64,000 nucleotides of DNA from Gymnorhina tibicen (taxonomy: Eukaryota; Chordata; Aves; Passeriformes; Artamidae). Under the pieces are notes generated by a model that searched no databases, was not told the DNA's origin, and was given only the letters and a program-made list of their open reading frames with translations. The position numbers were made by a program, and so were the translations under genes. The stretch spans positions 92,606-156,605 of the forward strand of contig VXAZ01003463.1 of assembly GCA_013399875.1 (NCBI GenBank), written 5' to 3'. Positions within the stretch are counted from its first letter, which is position 1, and each line of letters opens with the position of its first letter. Below, piece by piece: positions 59,205 through 64,000 of this stretch.

Positions 59205-60273
59205 CTGCGGGAGGAAGAGAGAGGGAGAGGAAGGGGGGTGAGTTTGCCACGGCCAGGGGTGTTGGATGTAACACGAGAGCTCTGCTCCAAAGGGGGGAGG
59301 AATTTAAACAGGGTGAGCAAAATGCTGGGGCAGAAATGTTCTTATTTCAGAGCTTGGAAACTCAGCAGGATGGGCTGCAGGACAACTGCCCAGGGGTATT
59401 TTCCAGGGTGCCCACAGGGTGCCCGGTTCTGGGCTGTCAGGACTGAAAGCCAAGGATGCTTTTGGAAGACCCTGACAGTGTGAACTGGGCCTGGGGGTCC
59501 TGGCTGTGGGTCAGATCCCAAAGGATGAGCTGTCCTTCCTCAAGGCTCCCTCTCCTGGCACTGGGAAGCAATGGAGATGGCTTTGCCTTCCCATCTCAGC
59601 CCTTTCCAGAGTGAAAACTTAGTCCTTAAGTGACACCAGCACTGGGACAGTTGTACCATGCTTGCACCTGCAGGTTGGGGACAGGAAGAGGAAATTCTAA
59701 ACCATCCTGTTTTTCAGCAGGGGTGGATTGCAGTTGTATTTCTTAGAAAGACACTTCTGTGCTTGCAAAACGTCCACACTGGTCACCACGATCACCAAGC
59801 ACTGAGACATCTGAACTTCTCTTCCTGCCAGACTGCTTCTGAAGGGGGCTGGGGTTTCTCAGCCCTTGTCTCGAGCTTCTCCTCCTGAGTGCTCTCAAGG
59901 ACATCTTTTGTGGAGTTGCTCTTGGTTTACCAGGGTCACTGGAATTCAGCAAAAACCCCAAAGACCCCGCTGTGCTTCAAGAGGTCCAATTCCAGAGAAA
60001 CACATTTTAAACCATCTTTATCTCTCTCTTTCCCTTTTTTCTTTCTTTAATGCTTTTTCTGGAACAAAATACTCAAGTTTGGAGTCAGCCTCAACATTCC
60101 TCCAGACTTTTTTTTCCCAATCTTATGGTGAGCTGATGACAAGCAGAGCTCCAATCCTCACCCCTGCATCAGTCTGATCCAAGCTGAGGATGCTCCCCAG
60201 GCTGCAGGGAAAAAATTAGGGAATTTCTGCCCTATTCCTTTCACCTCCTCCACCACTTTAATTTCTCACACAC

Positions 60274-60312
60274 AACAGACAGGAGCATAAACCTCAGCCC
60301 TTGCAGGTTTTT
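60274..60312 (-). CDS. TNFSF15: Candidate penultimate TNFSF15 exon (stalk)
   Basis: About 1.1 kb upstream of the terminal exon, the minus strand has a good acceptor (CTCTTGCTCCCCTGCAG, AG at 60314-60313). It is followed by a short open stretch reading KPARAEVYAPVC. VYAP is a motif I recall in the extracellular stalk of human TL1A, encoded by a short exon just before the TNF-domain exon. Ending at the GT at 60273-60272 leaves one base, which matches the phase the terminal exon needs. The donor (GTGTGTGAG) is only fair, and a nearby stronger donor (GTGAGA) would break the frame. The peptide would be shorter than the human stalk. This is an inference; a chance match cannot be excluded. Confidence 0.35.
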
Positions 60313-63300
60313 CTGCAGGGGAGCAAGAGCTGTCTCCGCTCTTGGCTGACTGCCACTTAAAATTGTTGTGGTAGAACAGCAGCAGAGGGAAGAAGAGGAT
60401 AAAACCCATGCAGATTCTGTCAGGTGTTAAAATGAGCCTGGAAAATGAATGATGAATGCTGAGAAAAGACTGAGGGGACAGAGTTCTAGGAACTGAGACC
60501 TTTTCAATGAGCTTGTGTTAATGTTTAAAGCTGATTTCGATTCAGCATTTGGGGAAGGGGGGTGTGTGCACGGGAAGGGTGGCAAATGGAATGTAGGTGA
60601 GGGAAGGCTTTGAAATTCCCTTGGCAATAACCTTTAGGTTTATCCTGGGTGAAATGAGACTCAGAAAAAGGAATGTGCTTATCTCCCAGTGGCATCTGTT
60701 TCCCTCTTTTCCAGCAATAAATAACCCACGAGGAGGCAGGAAGGTGTTAGGAGGGCAATTCCTTTTATATTCTCTGAGCAGCACAACAAAATAATGGCCT
60801 TTTTTTGTTAGTGCTGCTCAAGCACCAAATCCTTCCCATCTTTTCCCAGGAGGCAAAGTGGATGAGGAGAGCATTTCTGGGAAGGGGAAGCCAGATGGGG
60901 ATTGTGGCAGCAAGGAAGGCTGAATTATAGAAACATGATAAGGTTAGAGACAATGGAGCTTGATACAGAGAGGGGAATGAAAGAAAGTGAAAGTGCTCCT
61001 GGGCTGCCTTCATCCTCATCCCCCTCTCGGGTTAGGGACTGGTCTGAATCCCGGGAAAAGCTCAGGTAGCCTTGGATCACTCTAAGATTTGCAGGAGCTC
61101 GGAGCAACGTATCTCAGAGAGCAGAGGAAATCTTGTTTGAGATGGGAAGGATGAGGAAAGATCAGAATATTTCCAGAAAATGTCCTGGGCTCTTTTCCAT
61201 CTCTGGAATTTTGGGGGAAACTTGAAGAGAAGCTGCCTGTGAAATGTTCTTTTCTTGCAGAATGACGCATTTAAAATGTCAGTGACAATTCCTCAATGAA
61301 TTTTTATATTAGTTATAAAATATATTGTATTAGTTATAAAATATGATAAGATCTCAAATGAACTACATGACTTCCTGACTTCTAGAATTAGTCAAGTTTC
61401 ACAGCTTTAACCTCCCTTTTAGGAAGAATCTCCCTCTATTGATGCTCTCTATTTTCAAGTTAATTAATTTTCCCCATGCTTCCAATAACAGTGAGGAGAA
61501 TAAAATGAATATTCAAGTGCCTTTCAATACAGCACAGCTCCTTTTCTAGCAGCAGCTGTACTTTGTACTTGTCATTTAGTTATTTATTTATTTAGTTCCT
61601 AAATTCCGGAGCTCTGCTTCCTGCAAATACACCTATGATGCTGATTCTTGAAGTAATTAAAATCTGCTTTTAATAAGGGATTCATTGCTCCAGTTCCTTC
61701 TATTTTCTCACACTTTATAAATTCCTGGCATCCCTTAATTCTCCTGTCCCCAAATCCCCTTTGGTTCAGCCCCTTGCTGGAGAATCCCTGTTGCTTGTCA
61801 GGTTTGGGGTGCATTTTGTGCTGGATTTGTGGGGTTTCTGCAATCCTTAGCACCAATGGGAGAGCCTAATCCTGAACTCTGAGTCTCAGCAAGAGACTGG
61901 ACCCTGTAGGGTGCAAGGTCCCGTGTCTGCAGGGTCTCTGGTGCTCAGGTTCGCGCCCTGAGGATTTAATAAAGGTGGTTTGGAAGCAGAAATGATGCTC
62001 TGCCCAGATTTAGAGGTGGGTTTGGGACCACTGCAGCACGAGGAGCACGAGCCACATCCTTCAGCACGGGTCATCCACTGTGCCACAGGCTGGTGACAAG
62101 AAGGAACAGGCACTGCTCTGCATCCTGACCCCAAATCCAACCAAATAAGTGGAGGGGGGATGATGGCAGGGCGAGGAGAAGCCCCAAATAAACATTAATG
62201 CACAGGAGAAAATGGGGATGGAGGGAAGTCTGAGCTGGGTACTGGCACACCTCAGTAGGTGAAGCCATCAGGGAGGGGACAGCTCGATGCCAGTTTGGAT
62301 CAATAAAAATTCTCAGAGTGAGTTAAAAAGGAGGATTCACCACAAAGGAACAGACACCAAATCATGGAGTTTTTCTGCTGCTGCCAATTAAGCAGTGCAT
62401 TCCCAAAGAACTCTGGCTGATTCCCATTCCTCTCACTCCTCTGCTCTCACCTTTACAATATATATGCCTAAAACTAGAAAAAGACAGAGTAAAGATGTGG
62501 AAGAGATTTCCTGCCATTTAGGACTTGTAGCCTGCCGCCTTCACTTTGAAAAAGGCCACCTGAGGTGGGGGAATGGAACAAAGATCAGGAGAATAATTAA
62601 TCCTTCTACACTTCCTATGCACAAGTTGTGGTTTCTGAGAAGACAAAGCCAGGGTGGAACCCAAGAAATTATTTTGCACGGAGCTGAAAATAACAGGAAG
62701 TATTTTCTGCCTGCAAAGTGCTGTTAAGCTTGGAAACTCATTGCCATAGGGAGAAGCAGCAGGAACGTGATCAGGCTAAAAAAAAGGGTCAAACGTAATC
62801 CATAGATACTGGGTTCCTCGATGACTACACAGCACAGTACACAGGAAGGAGAGAGAGAAAATTCCCTTAACTTTCCCCTTCTCTTGCTCCTTTCCATGGC
62901 CAGCAGTGACTGGCCCCCAGTGGAATGCCAGAGAGGATGGGCACAGTCACCTGGGAATGATGGCAAAGGAATTTTTGTAAATATGGGGGCTGAGGAAATT
63001 TGGAGAAAACTGCTGGGTGTTTCCCTGTGGCCTTTTGTGCAACCCAGGGAAGTTCCCACCAGCAGAGCAGGGCTTTGGCTGCTCCTCTGAGTCACTGGAG
63101 CCTCTGGATCTCCCTGCCACGGGGCACTTGGGAAAACAAAATCTTACAGGAGCGGACATGGTCCTCTTGCTCTTTAAAACGTGCACTGAAGCAAAGATGA
63201 GATTTTGGACAAGGACAGGTCAGTTTTTGGAGCTCCAGAAACCCCTGTGCCAAAGGGGGAGGCACCAAGGGCGTGCATCAGGAAAGGAAACTCTGCTGGG

Positions 63301-63685
63301 AAACACATCCGCCCTGAACTGCTGACGGATTGAACCCTGAAGGCGGATTCTGACCGAACTCCGCAGGAGGATTTTGGGAGAAGCATCCCAGCACTTCCTG
63401 CGTTTTTCAAGTTACAAAGGGCACTCCGGGGCAGCACTCGGGGTGCTGGGGAAGCCTCTGCAGGGAGCTGTACTTTGGAGAGGGATAAATGGCATCAGGC
63501 CAGCTGGAAAACCCTTTGGAACTCACTCCATCCACACTGGAGCCAGACAGGAACTTTTCTCTGGGAATACCTAAATTTTCCACGTGGGTGGAGCTGGCGA
63601 GGATGGGGGATGTCTCAGGGCAGTGTCCTTGGTGTGGTGACAGCTTCAAGGCTGAGGTGGTGAGATGGGGACCTTGGAGATGCTG
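60313..63685. other. Probable TNFSF15 intron or 5' flank
   Basis: Upstream of the TNFSF15 terminal exon on the gene's own (minus) strand. No signal-anchor exon was convincingly identified. A hydrophobic stretch (LTLFFSLITFLLLLPMAM) occurs in a minus frame near 62.75 kb but sits at a frame's end without matching splice signals or TL1A-like flanks. No interspersed repeat was recognised. Confidence 0.45.
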
Positions 63686-63843
63686 GCAGCCCCTTGGAAA
63701 GGCCTGGAAGCCTCTTGGAAAAGCATGATAACTCTTTGGAAAGGCCCAGAAGCCTCTTGGAAAAGCATGATAACTCTTTGGAAAGGCCTGGAAGCTCTCT
63801 GGAAAGGCATGGAAGCTCTTTGGAAAGGCCTGGCAGCCCACCC
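63686..63843. repeat. 21-22 bp minisatellite, 7 copies
   Basis: Seven units built on CTTTGGAAAGGCCTGGAAGC alternate with a subtype containing AAAAGCATGATAACTC. Units near 21 bp keep reading frames open on both strands, giving LWKGLEA-like heptads on plus and FQRAS-like repeats on minus. This coding look is a by-product of unit length. Confidence 0.9.
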
Positions 63844-64000
63844 TGTGACAGGACTTTGTGACAGCACCTTCCTGCCACAACACAAAGGCCTGGAGGGCTC
63901 AGCTTGGCACTACCCTTCCCCTGCTTGCTCTGAAACGTGTCAGAGATTATCCCTCTGAAAACAGGGTGGGATTGGATGGGAATATGGCCTGAGTCAGGCC

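Noticed and set aside
61950..61985. tRNA-like T-arm (GGTTCGCGCCC) as a tRNA gene
   Set aside because: No acceptor stem, D-arm or anticodon arm can be folded around it.
62724..63095. Minus-strand frame with a hydrophobic segment as TNFSF15 exon 1
   Set aside because: The hydrophobic stretch is at the end of the frame, is followed by a stop, and has no donor site or TL1A-like juxtamembrane sequence. Chance is more likely.

Overview
The window looks like nuclear DNA of a bird, probably a gene-poor part of a microchromosome. The evidence is fifteen recognisable CR1 LINE 3' ends in both orientations, short solo LTRs, many GC-rich minisatellites, and the last exon of a vertebrate TNF-superfamily gene whose closest match, from memory, is TNFSF15 (TL1A). 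In chicken and human that gene lies in the TNFSF15-TNFSF8-TNC neighbourhood (chicken chromosome 17). Nothing looks bacterial, and almost all open reading frames are chance frames in GC-rich, stop-poor DNA.

Layout. 1-5 kb: a window-edge minisatellite, three CR1 pieces, an 82-bp segment present twice, and a solo LTR with a perfect 6-bp target duplication. 5-10 kb: an A-rich simple repeat, then a direct tandem duplication of about 0.9 kb joined at a single N, each copy carrying a GGATG pentanucleotide array, and a 60-bp AT-rich tandem repeat. 10-19 kb: four CR1 copies, a second type of solo LTR with a perfect target duplication, a CpG-rich patch with a TATA motif and a GATA/ETS/GATA inverted cluster, and a 53-bp tandem repeat. 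25-28 kb: a degenerate 42-bp minisatellite, a third LTR type, and an interstitial telomere-like array containing a 227-N gap. 34.7-35.9 kb: a nearly perfect 50-bp minisatellite of 24 units. 36-50 kb: more CR1, a second copy of the first LTR family and of the third, and a perfect short hairpin. 50-58 kb: AT-richer intergenic sequence with no gene I can identify. 58.5-60.3 kb: the terminal exon of TNFSF15 on the minus strand, with a weaker candidate for the preceding short exon. 60.3-64 kb: probably TNFSF15 intron or 5' flank, ending in a 21-22 bp minisatellite.

Only one protein-coding gene is supported, so there is no operon-like interplay to describe. The main biology is structural. A telomere-like array, two minisatellites and an LTR inserted at the array's edge are clustered in 25-36 kb, which suggests an old chromosome end, a fusion point, or a wrong scaffold join. 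The TNFSF15 exon is intact but has a shortened CD loop and lacks both cysteines that form the disulfide in the human protein.

Limits: no alignment or database search was run. Repeat boundaries are by eye, and LTR family names are deliberately not given.
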